Positions 9,511-18,488 of a DNA stretch of 64,000 nucleotides are shown piece by piece (within the stretch, counting starts at the first letter, position 1; each line of letters starts with the position of its first letter). Origin of the DNA: Marinobacter changyiensis (lineage in GTDB: Bacteria > Pseudomonadota > Gammaproteobacteria > Pseudomonadales > Oleiphilaceae); assembly GCF_009193265.1 (NCBI RefSeq), contig NZ_VZZZ01000001.1:620001-684000 (forward strand). Direction: 5' to 3'. A program made the position numbers and the translations under genes. The notes below the pieces were generated by a model that was given only the letters and a program-made list of their open reading frames with translations, did not search any database and had not been told where the DNA came from.

Positions 9511-9930
9511 ATGAAAGCATCCATCGACTGGGCCGGAGAGGCCAGCTTCAAGGCCACCAGCGGCAGTGGGCATACGGTGCAGATGGATGGCCCGCCGGAT
9601 CATGGCGGTCGTGATCTCGGGCCACGGCCCATGGAAATGCTGCTAATGGGGCTTGGTGGCTGCTCGTCTTTTGATGTCATGAGCATTCTTCAGAAAAGCC
9701 GGCAGGATGTTACCGACTGTCGTGCCGAGATCGAGGCCGAACGGGCAGACGAAGTACCTGCTGTCTTCACCCGCATCCATCTGCATTTCGTCGTAACCGG
9801 ACACAAACTCAAGGACAATCTGGTGAAACGGGCCGTCAGCCTGTCGGCTGAGAAATACTGTTCGGCCTCGATCATGCTTGAGAAAGCCGGAGTCGCTATC
9901 ACCCACAGCCACGAAATTCGCGAAGCCTGA
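9511..9930 (+). CDS. OsmC family protein, YhfA-like
   Basis: A 139-residue OsmC/Ohr-type protein. The two reactive cysteines of the family are present: one in LGGCSSFDV near residue 52 and one in EKYCSAS near 116, on a central helix and the following segment. These proteins reduce organic or inorganic hydroperoxides with thiol cofactors; the exact substrate of the YhfA branch is unknown to me. The gene is divergent from crp, as yhfA is next to crp in E. coli, which supports the YhfA assignment over OsmC proper or Ohr. GGAGGA lies at a good distance from the ATG. Confidence 0.9.
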   Translation: MKASIDWAGEASFKATSGSGHTVQMDGPPDHGGRDLGPRPMEMLLMGLGGCSSFDVMSILQKSRQDVTDCRAEIEAERADEVPAVFTRIHLHFVVTGHKLKDNLVKRAVSLSAEKYCSASIMLEKAGVAITHSHEIREA

Positions 9931-10108
9931 CGTCCCAAAACGCTATTCAATGCCTTACCGGGTGTGCATAATACGCACCTTTTCCGCCGGTCTGTTCAAT
10001 TGGTGATCACCCGTTCAGCTATCGGTGGCGGCCTCGGTGCCTTAAATCGTTGGCATGTTCGAGCAGGCATGACCACACTCATTCAACTCCAGAGCTGGGG
10101 GGCTGAAC

Positions 10109-10900
10109 ATGGAATCAAAGCTTAAACTACATGGGTTTAACAACCTCACCAAGTCGCTGAGTTTCAATATCTACGATATCTGTTTCGCGCAGACCGAAGA
10201 GCAGACCGAAGCCTACATCGACTACATTGACGAAATGTACAATGCCGAGCGACTGACCCAGATTCTTTCAGATGTGGTCAAGATTATCGGCGCAAACGTT
10301 CTCAATATCGCCCGCCAGGACTATGAGCCTCATGGCGCTTCGGTGACAATGCTGATTGCCGAGCATGAGCTGACCAATGGCGAGCCGGACAACGAAGAAT
10401 CCCCGGGCCCACTGCCGGACACCATTGTTGCTCATCTGGACAAGAGCCACGTCACGGTACACACCTACCCGGAAAGCCATCCTTATGAGGGCATCAGTAC
10501 CTTTCGGGCCGACATCGACGTCTCGACCTGTGGACTGATTTCGCCGCTGAAGGTATTGAACTATCTGATCCACAGCTTTGATTCAGATGTGGTAACCGTG
10601 GATTATAGGGTCCGAGGCTTCACCCGTGACGTTGATGGCACCAAGCATTACATCGACCACGACATCAACTCGATCCAGAATTACTTGACCGAAGATACCC
10701 AGAACGCGTATCAGATGATCGACGTCAACGTGTACCAGGAAAACATGTTCCACACCAAGATGATGCTGAAGAACTTCAAGCTTGATAACTACGTGTTCGG
10801 AGTCAATGCTGAAGACCTCGACCCGGCGGAAGCGGAATCAATTGAACAACGCCTCAAGCGCGAAATGCTGGAGATCTTCTACTCCCGGAACGTCGAGTAA
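10109..10900 (+). CDS. speD: S-adenosylmethionine decarboxylase proenzyme
   Basis: The pyruvoyl enzyme decarboxylates AdoMet to supply aminopropyl groups for spermidine. At 263 residues it matches the long E. coli-type proenzyme. The self-cleavage site LDKSH is present, so Ser113 should become the pyruvoyl group of the alpha chain. [10 protein letters not shown] and [10 protein letters not shown] are strongly conserved downstream. No speE lies beside it, so the aminopropyltransferase is elsewhere. A strong terminator follows (10909-10953). The upstream 178 bp contain GGTGATCACC, a short palindrome near 10000, with no proven role. Confidence 0.96.
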   Translation: MESKLKLHGFNNLTKSLSFNIYDICFAQTEEQTEAYIDYIDEMYNAERLTQILSDVVKIIGANVLNIARQDYEPHGASVTMLIAEHELTNGEPDNEESPGPLPDTIVAHLDKSHVTVHTYPESHPYEGISTFRADIDVSTCGLISPLKVLNYLIHSFDSDVVTVDYRVRGFTRDVDGTKHYIDHDINSIQNYLTEDTQNAYQMIDVNVYQENMFHTKMMLKNFKLDNYVFGVNAEDLDPAEAESIEQRLKREMLEIFYSRNVE

Positions 10901-10908
10901 CCTTCCTT

Positions 10909-10953
10909 GATGGACGGGTGCGCCAGCGCACCCGTCCATCATTCAGTTTTTTT
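10909..10953 (+). terminator. Rho-independent terminator after speD
   Basis: A 14-bp perfect stem (GATGGACGGGTGCG with CGCACCCGTCCATC, CCAG loop) begins 9 bp after the speD stop. It is followed by ATTCAG and a run of seven T, so it separates speD from azoR. Confidence 0.9.
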
Positions 10954-11048
10954 GAACTGCCTGTCCAGTTTTCTCCGTTTTCATCTTAGTACTGAACAGC
11001 GTTAAATAGGTCCATGTCCTGAATTCACAGGCTTGGAGACACCTACCC

Positions 11049-11651
11049 ATGAAAAATATCCTTGTCATCACCACCAGTATTTTTGGTCAAAACGGTCAAT
11101 CCTCTCAGCTGGTCGAGCAAACCATTACTAACCTGAAGGCACAACACCCGACCGCCGCGGTGATCTATCGCGACTTGTCGAAACAGCCGGTACCCCACAT
11201 CGACGCGGACCGGTTCGGTGCTTTCACAACGTCCGCCAACGATCGGTCCGACCTGGAAAATCAGGTCATTGCTTACTCCGACGAGCTGATTTCAGAAATT
11301 GTCGGGGCCGATGCCATCATCCTTGGCGTGCCCATGTACAACTTTGGCATTCCTTCCACGCTGAAAGCCTACTTCGACCACATCGCGCGGGCCGGGGTGA
11401 CCTTCCGCTATACTGATCAGGGTCCGGTTGGCCTGCTGGAGGATCGACCGGTCTTTATCATGGCGGCAAGGGGAGGCATCTACGCCGGCACCGGGAACGA
11501 TACCCAGACCCCCTACCTCCGGACGTTCCTGGGCTTTCTCGGCCTCAAGGACGTCAGCTTTGTCTACGCAGAAGGGCTGGCCATGGGAGATGACAAGAAG
11601 GACGCCGCACTCGACAAGGCATCCTCCAAAATTGATGCGTTAACCGCATAA
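11049..11651 (+). CDS. azoR: FMN-dependent NADH-azoreductase
   Basis: A 200-residue flavodoxin-fold quinone/azo reductase. The N-terminal strand and FMN phosphate loop (ITTSIFGQNGQSSQL) are at residues 7-21, the isoalloxazine loop PMYNFGIPSTLKAYFD near 97-112, and AARGGIYAG near 140. The length equals E. coli AzoR. Such enzymes reduce quinones and nitro or azo compounds by two electrons using NADH. The start has GGAGA upstream. A pirin gene follows 27 bp later on the same strand, a pairing consistent with a small quinone- or redox-related operon. Confidence 0.93.
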   Translation: MKNILVITTSIFGQNGQSSQLVEQTITNLKAQHPTAAVIYRDLSKQPVPHIDADRFGAFTTSANDRSDLENQVIAYSDELISEIVGADAIILGVPMYNFGIPSTLKAYFDHIARAGVTFRYTDQGPVGLLEDRPVFIMAARGGIYAGTGNDTQTPYLRTFLGFLGLKDVSFVYAEGLAMGDDKKDAALDKASSKIDALTA

Positions 11652-11678
11652 TCACCCCAACATGACAGGAGGTGTACG

Positions 11679-12524
11679 ATGACAGCACGTTCAATCAAAC
11701 AGGTGATTCCCGCTATCGACACCTCCGATGGTGCCGGCGTGAAGATAAAACGTTCCATCGGCCAGAGCCAGACTGTGCGGCTCGACCCCTTTCTGATGCT
11801 GGACGAGTTTGGCTCCGATCAGGCTGCGGACTATCTGGCCGGCTTTCCGTCTCATCCCCACCGCGGGTTTGAGACGGTAACCTACATGATCGAAGGTCAT
11901 ATGCTACACGAGGACCACCTTGGCAACCGTGGCAACCTCAGGAATGGTGGCGTGCAGTGGATGACCGCTGGCCGCGGCATCATCCACTCGGAAATGCCGC
12001 AGCAGGAAGAAGGTGTCATGCGGGGGTTCCAGCTGTGGCTGAACCTGCCGGCAGCCGAGAAGATGACCGCCGCAGGCTATCGTGATATCCAACCGGAAGC
12101 TATCCCCGAAATTCCGTTTGACGGCGGCAAACTCAAGCTGATAGCCGGTGAACTCGACATCGAAGGGACGTCGCAGCGTGGCGCGGTAAGCGGGGGTACC
12201 ACTGCCCCCGTCTATGCCGACATTCACCTTGAGACCGGCGGCCACCTGGAGTTGCCGCTATCCGCGGCACTTGACGGTATGCTGTATCTTTATGAGGGTA
12301 GTGCCCATCTCGGGGAGGATCCGCTAAGCCACAGTGCCGCCAATGTTCTTGGCGCCGGTGACAGCATTACCTTGACGGCGGGCTCTGAGGGTGCCCGACT
12401 GCTGCTTATTGCGGGCAAACCCATCGGTGAGCCCATCGTGCAGTATGGCCCGTTCGTCATGAACACCCAGCAGGAGATCGAGCAAACCTTACAGGACTAT
12501 CGGGACGGGCGCCTGACCGCCTGA
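11679..12524 (+). CDS. Pirin family protein
   Basis: A 281-residue bicupin. The N-terminal cupin shows the metal ligands of pirins: FPSHPHRGFETVTY with two His and GHMLHEDHLGN with a further His, followed by MTAGRGIIHSEMP with His and Glu. Bacterial pirins such as YhhW have quercetinase activity, and others serve in stress or metabolic regulation. AGGAGGT lies just ahead of the ATG. It follows azoR by 27 bp and is probably co-transcribed. A shared terminator (12554-12580) closes the unit. Confidence 0.93.
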   Translation: MTARSIKQVIPAIDTSDGAGVKIKRSIGQSQTVRLDPFLMLDEFGSDQAADYLAGFPSHPHRGFETVTYMIEGHMLHEDHLGNRGNLRNGGVQWMTAGRGIIHSEMPQQEEGVMRGFQLWLNLPAAEKMTAAGYRDIQPEAIPEIPFDGGKLKLIAGELDIEGTSQRGAVSGGTTAPVYADIHLETGGHLELPLSAALDGMLYLYEGSAHLGEDPLSHSAANVLGAGDSITLTAGSEGARLLLIAGKPIGEPIVQYGPFVMNTQQEIEQTLQDYRDGRLTA

Positions 12525-12553
12525 ACAGCACAGCACCGTGGCACACGCCGGCA

Positions 12554-12580
12554 AAACCGCCCGCCAGGGCGGTTTCTTGT
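12554..12580. terminator. Terminator between the pirin gene and the PrkB-like gene
   Basis: A perfect stem AAACCGCCC / GGGCGGTTT with a GCCA loop, followed by CTTGT on the + strand and by TTTTGC on the - strand. It lies between two convergent genes, 30 bp after the pirin stop and 8 bp from the PrkB-like stop, and probably serves both. Confidence 0.75.
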
Positions 12581-12587
12581 CCGCGCG

Positions 12588-13454
12588 TCAGGCAAAAGAT
12601 TTCTGCGCCATCAACTCCGTTACCATGGGCCGCATGATCAGATCCATCGCCAGGGAGAGCTTGGGACCCGGGATTACCAGGGTATCGTGTCGCGATACGC
12701 TGCTATTACCGATGAGCTGCAGCAGGTAGGGGAAATCGATTGCCGACGGCTCACGAAAGCGGATGACGATCAGACTTTCGTCTTCGGTCGGTACATCCCT
12801 GACGACAAAAGGATTGGAGGTATCGACCAACGGGATGCGCTGGAAATTGACATGGGTGTGGGAAAACTGCGGGACGATATCATGCACATAATCGTCCATT
12901 CGATTGATGATGGTTTTTACCACCTCGTCCTCGGAATACCCGCGAAAACAGGTATCACGGCGGATTTTCTGTATCCATTCGAGATTGACAATCGGCACCA
13001 CGCCGATCAGAAGATCAACATACTGCGCAATATTGTAGCTTTCACTGATCACGCCGCCGTGTAGGCCTTCGTAAAAAAGCAGATCGGTGTCAGGGGGCAG
13101 CGGTGACCAGGCGGTAAACGTCCCGGGTTTATGGCCGTGCCTGATCAGTTCCCGGTCTTCATCGTGGACGTAGCGGCGGAACTGGCCACTGCCTGAGTGG
13201 CCGTAGTCATAAAACAGCGCTTCCAGTTTATCGATATGGTTGGCGCCGAGCGCGAAGTGGTTGCGCTCGCCAAACTGGCCCTTGGCCGCCAATCGCGTCA
13301 TCTGGTCCCGGGTATAGCGATGGAAACTGTCCCCCGCCACCATGGCGGCATCAATACCTTCGCCGGTGAATATACGGCTGAAGCTGTTACTGGTCGTGGT
13401 CGTACCGGCACCGGAGGAGCCGGTTACGGCAATAATGGGGTGACGTCGGGACAT
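12588..13454 (-). CDS. prkB: PrkB-like phosphoribulokinase/uridine kinase family protein
   Basis: A 288-residue P-loop kinase whose Walker A is GSSGAGTTTT near residues 12-21, unusual in reading TTT after the glycine, as in the phosphoribulokinase type of E. coli PrkB. DSFHRYTR gives the substrate Asp/Arg region and LFYEGLHGG the Walker B part. There is no RuBisCO or Calvin-cycle gene here, so a role in carbon fixation is not supported; the true substrate of this branch is unclear. In E. coli prkB lies beside yhfA and crp; here those homologues are about 3 kb away, with speD, azoR and pirin in between. Confidence 0.88.
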   Translation of the reverse strand: MSRRHPIIAVTGSSGAGTTTTSNSFSRIFTGEGIDAAMVAGDSFHRYTRDQMTRLAAKGQFGERNHFALGANHIDKLEALFYDYGHSGSGQFRRYVHDEDRELIRHGHKPGTFTAWSPLPPDTDLLFYEGLHGGVISESYNIAQYVDLLIGVVPIVNLEWIQKIRRDTCFRGYSEDEVVKTIINRMDDYVHDIVPQFSHTHVNFQRIPLVDTSNPFVVRDVPTEDESLIVIRFREPSAIDFPYLLQLIGNSSVSRHDTLVIPGPKLSLAMDLIMRPMVTELMAQKSFA

Positions 13455-13475
13455 AGGATGACGGTTCCGGAAGCG

Positions 13476-16400
13476 TTAAATCAGGCTGTTTAACAGCCGT
13501 GGCTTTTCAATAAAATAGCCTTGCGCATAGTCCACCCCAAGCACCCTGAGCGCTTCCAGCGCTTCCCGGGTTTCGACCTGAGAGGCAATGACTTCCCGCT
13601 TCATATAATGGGCCATTTCCACCATGGAGCGAACCATGGCGTAGTCAGTCTCGCTCGTGGCTACCTGTTGTGTAAAGGCCCCGTCGAGCTTGATCAGATC
13701 CACCGGCAAGCTTCGCATATACTGGTACGATGTCGGCCCGCTGCCGAAGTTGCCAAGACAGAAGCGGCAGCCCAGTTCACGCATCTCCTCGATGAATTCC
13801 GCTACCCCCTGGACATCATTGATAGCCGCAGCCTCGGTAATCTCGAACCAGAGCCGCTCTATGGGCGCATCTTTCTGGCTCAGCTTGTCATAAATGAACT
13901 CCAGCAGCGACTCATCGTTCAGAGAATAACCCGACAGGTTAATGCACATGCCCCCCAGGTCTGTAGCCTTGGGGGCGGTGTCCCGGAGCCAGTCAAGCAT
14001 GTGGCCAACCACCCAGCGGTCGACCGCCTGCATCCGGTTATAGCGCTCTGCCATTCTGACAAAATCAGCCGCGACGATCAGGTTACCAGCCTCGTCATAC
14101 ATACTGATCAGGATTTCGTACTGGGTTGGCAACCGGGCCCCGGGGTGCAGAGGGATGATTTTCTGGCAACGCAGCAACATATGCTCCTCGTCCAGGTTGC
14201 TGAGGTTCGCCACCTTTGCGGTAATCTGCTCCTGCCGGGCCTGAGCCGTCGCACCCAGGCTGTAAGTGACGGTATGCCGATTGCCTTTTTTCCGGGCCAG
14301 CTTGCAGGCCTCATCCGCTGCCCGCAGCCATCGTTCGGCGGTCGCCAACGCTGGCAGCATAGCAGCCAGACCGGCACTGCCGGATAGCTGATGCCGCTTG
14401 CCCCCGTATGTCAGATCCATGGCCTCTATCGCGTCGATGACACCAGCTGTCAACACTTCTGCCTGCTCCGCCGGCACCAGAAAAGCAAATTCGCTGCCTG
14501 TCAGCCTCGCCAACGGCATGCCATCGCCAATCCGGTCCTGCAGAATACCGCCAACCGCCTTGATAGCGTCGTCGCCCGCCGAATAGCCAGCGGTATCGTT
14601 CAGCAGTCGCAGCTGGCGTAAGTCCAGCCTCACCAGAACACGCTCATCTTCATGTCGGGAAAGCTGTTGCTCAAGCATGCGCTCGAATTCCCGCCGTGCC
14701 AGTAACCCGGTCAATTCGTCATGGGTTGAGGCCCAGGACAGCTGGTCGTAAACCTTGCGAACCATCTGATCAATACTTTCATCCACCAGCGGCCGATCAT
14801 ACAGGCTGTCGGGCACAATCATGCCTTTTTGCATCTGCCGTGCCAGGGCGTTGAGCTCCAGCTCCACTACCCGCATACCCTGATGGTTCACGAATACAAA
14901 ACGACTGAAACCCCGCGCGATCCAGACCAGGCGAATAAACTGGGGCTGTTCCGGGATTTCCTGATCTTTCAACCAGTCGCCGGTACGCAGTTTCTGAGCC
15001 CTCGCCACCCAGCGCTGCAAGCTCTTGTGTTCCCGCTCACGGACCACCAGATCTTTCTCATCCGGTGATCTGGCTGCTGGCGCCACCTCTACCATTTCCA
15101 CCACCGTATCCGGCTTGCGAACCAGGAATTGCTTGAGCTCATCCCGGATCTGGGATGACGGCATGTGATTGCTGGATATGGACGCCAGACCATCCTGGAT
15201 GACCCGCAATAATTCCGGCAAATTAATGGAGGCCCCGGCATCGTTCCCGATGGTGATCAATGAATCGATCACCGACAGATAGTCCTGCCAAAGCTGACTG
15301 TCGGGCCCTTGCCGTATCCAGGTCAGCGAGAGCAGGTCCCGCCAGCCGCCGTTAAGCAAGCTCACCAACGCCTTGGGCACCTTGCGCCCAGCCAGCCGCT
15401 GGTCCAGCGCAGCGCTGACGGCGGCCTTGGATTCCGACACTTTCTGCGCGCCTTCAGCAGCGGCAGTCACACGTTCAACATTTCGGCGATAAACCAGATT
15501 CTGCCGGTCAATCAGGGTATCGAGCTCGCCAACCGCATTCTCGAAAACCCGGGTATCCTGTTCGAAGTCGGTGGTGATGCGCTGGACCAGTTCGTCCAGG
15601 CGACGCTGAATGACCGGATTCATGCGGCCACCCTTCACGCCCAGTTGCGCCAGGCGGTTCATCACGCCTCTGACCGGGCTTGTCTGATCATCAAAAAAGG
15701 CCCCGTCCCGTAACACCACTTTGAGTACCGGCACCTCCAACTGACGCATCTGTTGCTTGGTGGCTTCGCTCAACTTGGGGCTGGCCACTACACTGCTGAA
15801 AAACCGGTCGACGACATCAAGTGTGCCCTGCTGGTCCTGATCCAGTGCGCTGTTGCCGGAGGCCTTCACTCGCTCGATAACCCGGTCTTTGAGGGGCACC
15901 GGGTCAGACACAGTTTGGGGGCTTTCCACCTGCAGCTGCTGCAGCTCCCGCTGAAACTCACCAGCCGACAATGGACGGGCCTGGGGGGAGAATGGCATCG
16001 GATCAACATCACCACGGCTCAAACGACTGGCGGCCAGGGTAGACACCAGATTGCGTACCGTGGCAAAAGCAGATTGCGCGGTCTGCGAGTAGTTACGGAA
16101 ACCTCTCGACGAAGCGCCGGCACCTCCTTTTTCGGGTGCTTTCTCCAGCGATGACCCGGAGGCCTCATCGGGCTGGGCGAGATCATCGGTGCTGCGGGGT
16201 CTGACCGGACGCTCCGGCGGCGGGCCCGGAGGCGGCGTGGAAGGCGCCGGCTCCGGTCGGGGGACGCGTTCACTGAGATATTTGCTGAGGTCCAGGTCCG
16301 GCAGAATCCCCTGTCGGATCAACACCTGGTTGAGGTCAGTGTAGAGGGGCCCGAGCTCTTGCAACACAGAGGTTTCAAACGTACGCAAGCAGACTTTCTC

Positions 16401-17255
16401 AGCGTTCCGGGCTGCTTTGAGATGCTGTACACCACGACGAAAGGCCTCGCAGATCAGCGAAGGTCCCAGCGGATTCTGGTGACCGGTGGCGTTACTGACC
16501 GACAGTTTATCCAGCCGCATTTTCAGCTGTAACAAGTCCCCACGGTATAACGTGTCGGCCTTGGTAACCATCACCTTGATAGTGAGCCAATCTTCAAATT
16601 CGCTTTTTTCCACCAGTGACAACTCGGCCCCCGGCACACCTTTGCGCTCGGGTTTGAGAGGCGACTCCAGCGTCTGCAGCATCTGGTGCCAAACCGCCCG
16701 TTGACGGACACCGATCTGGCCAGCGGTATCCATATAATCATTGGCCTGCTGATCATTCGAGGCGCTCTGGGCCGCTTTTTTAAGAGCCTCTGTCAGGGTG
16801 ACAAAACACGACTCCATCAACGGCTCAATGTGCTGGACCAGGGTTTTTGCGCACTGGCGCAGCACAAACTGGACCTTTTCATTGGGCGGCTTCAGCGCCG
16901 ATCGTTCCTGGCGGCGGCTAGCGCCACATTGCTGGAGCATGGCATCCAGCGCCTCCGGGTTGGCCCGGGTAAACAACACGCCCATGGCGCCCTCAATATG
17001 GCGGGTAACACGGACCGTCAGCTCATGACGCTTGCTGCCATCCACACTGCGAAATCTCACCGTCAGCTCGTCGCTACCGCTTCGGGCCAGACTCTTATCG
17101 ACCTTCCGGGCGGTTTCCCCTGAATAGCGTATGAACAGGCCTTCCGCGCAAAAGTCAGCGATCTGGCACGGCCACGGCTGTTCCGGCTCCAGCACAATCT
17201 GGGCGGCGAGTTTAATCGGTTGACGAGGACTGGCTCGACGTTCCTTGGGATCCAT
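13476..17255 (-). CDS. PilZ-DUF1631-GGDEF-EAL protein with degenerate catalytic motifs
   Basis: A 1259-residue cytoplasmic protein. Residues 1-115 form a PilZ-like domain (RRASPRQPIKL, then DFCAEGLFIRYS), which suggests c-di-GMP binding through the arginine-rich start. Residues of about 130-790 match the alpha-helical DUF1631 region, interrupted by a proline-rich linker near 330-350. A GGDEF domain follows (about 850-985) whose signature reads LTGSEF in place of GGDEF. The EAL domain (1000-1255) has YEILI for EAL and GNFGSG for DDFGTG. Both catalytic sites therefore look dead, although the Asn (INLSG), ITE and QVE positions persist. A c-di-GMP effector or scaffold is the best guess. No transmembrane segment is visible. 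Confidence 0.85.
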   Translation of the reverse strand: MDPKERRASPRQPIKLAAQIVLEPEQPWPCQIADFCAEGLFIRYSGETARKVDKSLARSGSDELTVRFRSVDGSKRHELTVRVTRHIEGAMGVLFTRANPEALDAMLQQCGASRRQERSALKPPNEKVQFVLRQCAKTLVQHIEPLMESCFVTLTEALKKAAQSASNDQQANDYMDTAGQIGVRQRAVWHQMLQTLESPLKPERKGVPGAELSLVEKSEFEDWLTIKVMVTKADTLYRGDLLQLKMRLDKLSVSNATGHQNPLGPSLICEAFRRGVQHLKAARNAEKVCLRTFETSVLQELGPLYTDLNQVLIRQGILPDLDLSKYLSERVPRPEPAPSTPPPGPPPERPVRPRSTDDLAQPDEASGSSLEKAPEKGGAGASSRGFRNYSQTAQSAFATVRNLVSTLAASRLSRGDVDPMPFSPQARPLSAGEFQRELQQLQVESPQTVSDPVPLKDRVIERVKASGNSALDQDQQGTLDVVDRFFSSVVASPKLSEATKQQMRQLEVPVLKVVLRDGAFFDDQTSPVRGVMNRLAQLGVKGGRMNPVIQRRLDELVQRITTDFEQDTRVFENAVGELDTLIDRQNLVYRRNVERVTAAAEGAQKVSESKAAVSAALDQRLAGRKVPKALVSLLNGGWRDLLSLTWIRQGPDSQLWQDYLSVIDSLITIGNDAGASINLPELLRVIQDGLASISSNHMPSSQIRDELKQFLVRKPDTVVEMVEVAPAARSPDEKDLVVREREHKSLQRWVARAQKLRTGDWLKDQEIPEQPQFIRLVWIARGFSRFVFVNHQGMRVVELELNALARQMQKGMIVPDSLYDRPLVDESIDQMVRKVYDQLSWASTHDELTGLLARREFERMLEQQLSRHEDERVLVRLDLRQLRLLNDTAGYSAGDDAIKAVGGILQDRIGDGMPLARLTGSEFAFLVPAEQAEVLTAGVIDAIEAMDLTYGGKRHQLSGSAGLAAMLPALATAERWLRAADEACKLARKKGNRHTVTYSLGATAQARQEQITAKVANLSNLDEEHMLLRCQKIIPLHPGARLPTQYEILISMYDEAGNLIVAADFVRMAERYNRMQAVDRWVVGHMLDWLRDTAPKATDLGGMCINLSGYSLNDESLLEFIYDKLSQKDAPIERLWFEITEAAAINDVQGVAEFIEEMRELGCRFCLGNFGSGPTSYQYMRSLPVDLIKLDGAFTQQVATSETDYAMVRSMVEMAHYMKREVIASQVETREALEALRVLGVDYAQGYFIEKPRLLNSLI

Positions 17256-17417
17256 TGACGACCTGGCAGTTGAAAAAACCGACGAAGATGTTGCGACAAC
17301 ACCAGTGACATCGATCTGTAAATAAGTCCGAGAGAACTGAAGCCGGCGGCACGTTCATGCCAGCCATCCAGACTCCTGCTAATATATCTTGCTTCGACCA
17401 GCTTTAAAGACAATCAC

Positions 17418-18488
17418 ATGCAACAGCTTAGTCAGATCTATCTTCTTTCGCTACTGATAATCACGGTATCTGGCTGCTCTACGCTCAATTACTATGCTCA
17501 GGCCGTTGGCGGCCAATGGTCGCTAATGACCGCGCGTCAGCCCATTTCCGACGTGCTTGCACGTGACGAGACCCCGGCCGCCCTGAAACGATCCCTGGTG
17601 ACCGCAGTGGAGGTGCGGGACTTCGCCCAGCAGGAGCTCGCGCTGCCGGTTTCAGGATCCTTTACCGATTATGTAGCTCTGGATCGCCCCTATGTGGTGG
17701 TCAATCTGGTCGCCGTGCCGGAGTTTTCATTACAGCCGCACCAGTGGTGCTATCCGATGATCGGATGCCAGGCCTACCGCGGATATTTCAATGTCGACCA
17801 GGCCAGCGCCGAAGAACAGACCTTCAAAGCCAGGGGCTATGACACGTTTATTGGCGGCGTCACCGCTTATTCAACTCTGGGATGGTTCAATGACCCGCTG
17901 CATACCGGCTTCACCCGCCTGCCACCGGCACAAATGGCAGCGCTGATCATTCACGAGCTCAGCCATCAGGTGGTGTATATCCCCGGAGACACCGCCTTCA
18001 ACGAGAGTTTTGCAACGGCGGTGGAACTGGAAGGCCTGGAGCGCTGGCTGAACAGGCAAGGCCAGCAAGCAGAGTTTGGACGCGCCCTTGCCCGCTTGCA
18101 GTACCGCAACCAAACCCTGGCCCTGGTGGCCGCTACCACCGACAAACTGGCTGCGCTCTACCAGCAGCAGGACGGGTTGCCCGACGACCGATTACGGAGC
18201 CGGAAAGCCGCGATATTGGATCAGCTTCGAGAGGCCTATGTCCTGATGTCCGCGCAGTGGAGCGAGTCGGGGCCTTTGGGCAGTGAACCACCATCGCTCA
18301 ATAACGCCAATCTGGCACTGTTCCGGCAATACAATGAATATGTCCCCGGCTTTCGCCAACTGCTGCGGACCCACAACAGCGACTTCAATGCCTTCTACCA
18401 GGCCGTCATTGCACTATCGGAACAACCGCAGGCTGAGCGCCAGGCTCAACTGGCGCGGCTAACCGAGGCGTTTAACGAAGACCTTTGA
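17418..18488 (+). CDS. Lipoprotein zinc aminopeptidase-like protein (COG4324 type)
   Basis: A 356-residue predicted lipoprotein: residues 1-20 form a signal peptide ending in VSGC, so Cys20 would be lipidated. The central motif HELSHQ near residue 179 gives two His and a Glu of a gluzincin-like zinc site, and NESFATAVELEG about 20 residues later supplies the third ligand. This matches the family annotated as predicted aminopeptidases; activity has not, to my knowledge, been settled. Its 3' end overlaps that of the convergent argA by 30 bp. It is divergent from the PilZ-GGDEF-EAL gene with 162 bp between. Confidence 0.82.
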   Translation: MQQLSQIYLLSLLIITVSGCSTLNYYAQAVGGQWSLMTARQPISDVLARDETPAALKRSLVTAVEVRDFAQQELALPVSGSFTDYVALDRPYVVVNLVAVPEFSLQPHQWCYPMIGCQAYRGYFNVDQASAEEQTFKARGYDTFIGGVTAYSTLGWFNDPLHTGFTRLPPAQMAALIIHELSHQVVYIPGDTAFNESFATAVELEGLERWLNRQGQQAEFGRALARLQYRNQTLALVAATTDKLAALYQQQDGLPDDRLRSRKAAILDQLREAYVLMSAQWSESGPLGSEPPSLNNANLALFRQYNEYVPGFRQLLRTHNSDFNAFYQAVIALSEQPQAERQAQLARLTEAFNEDL

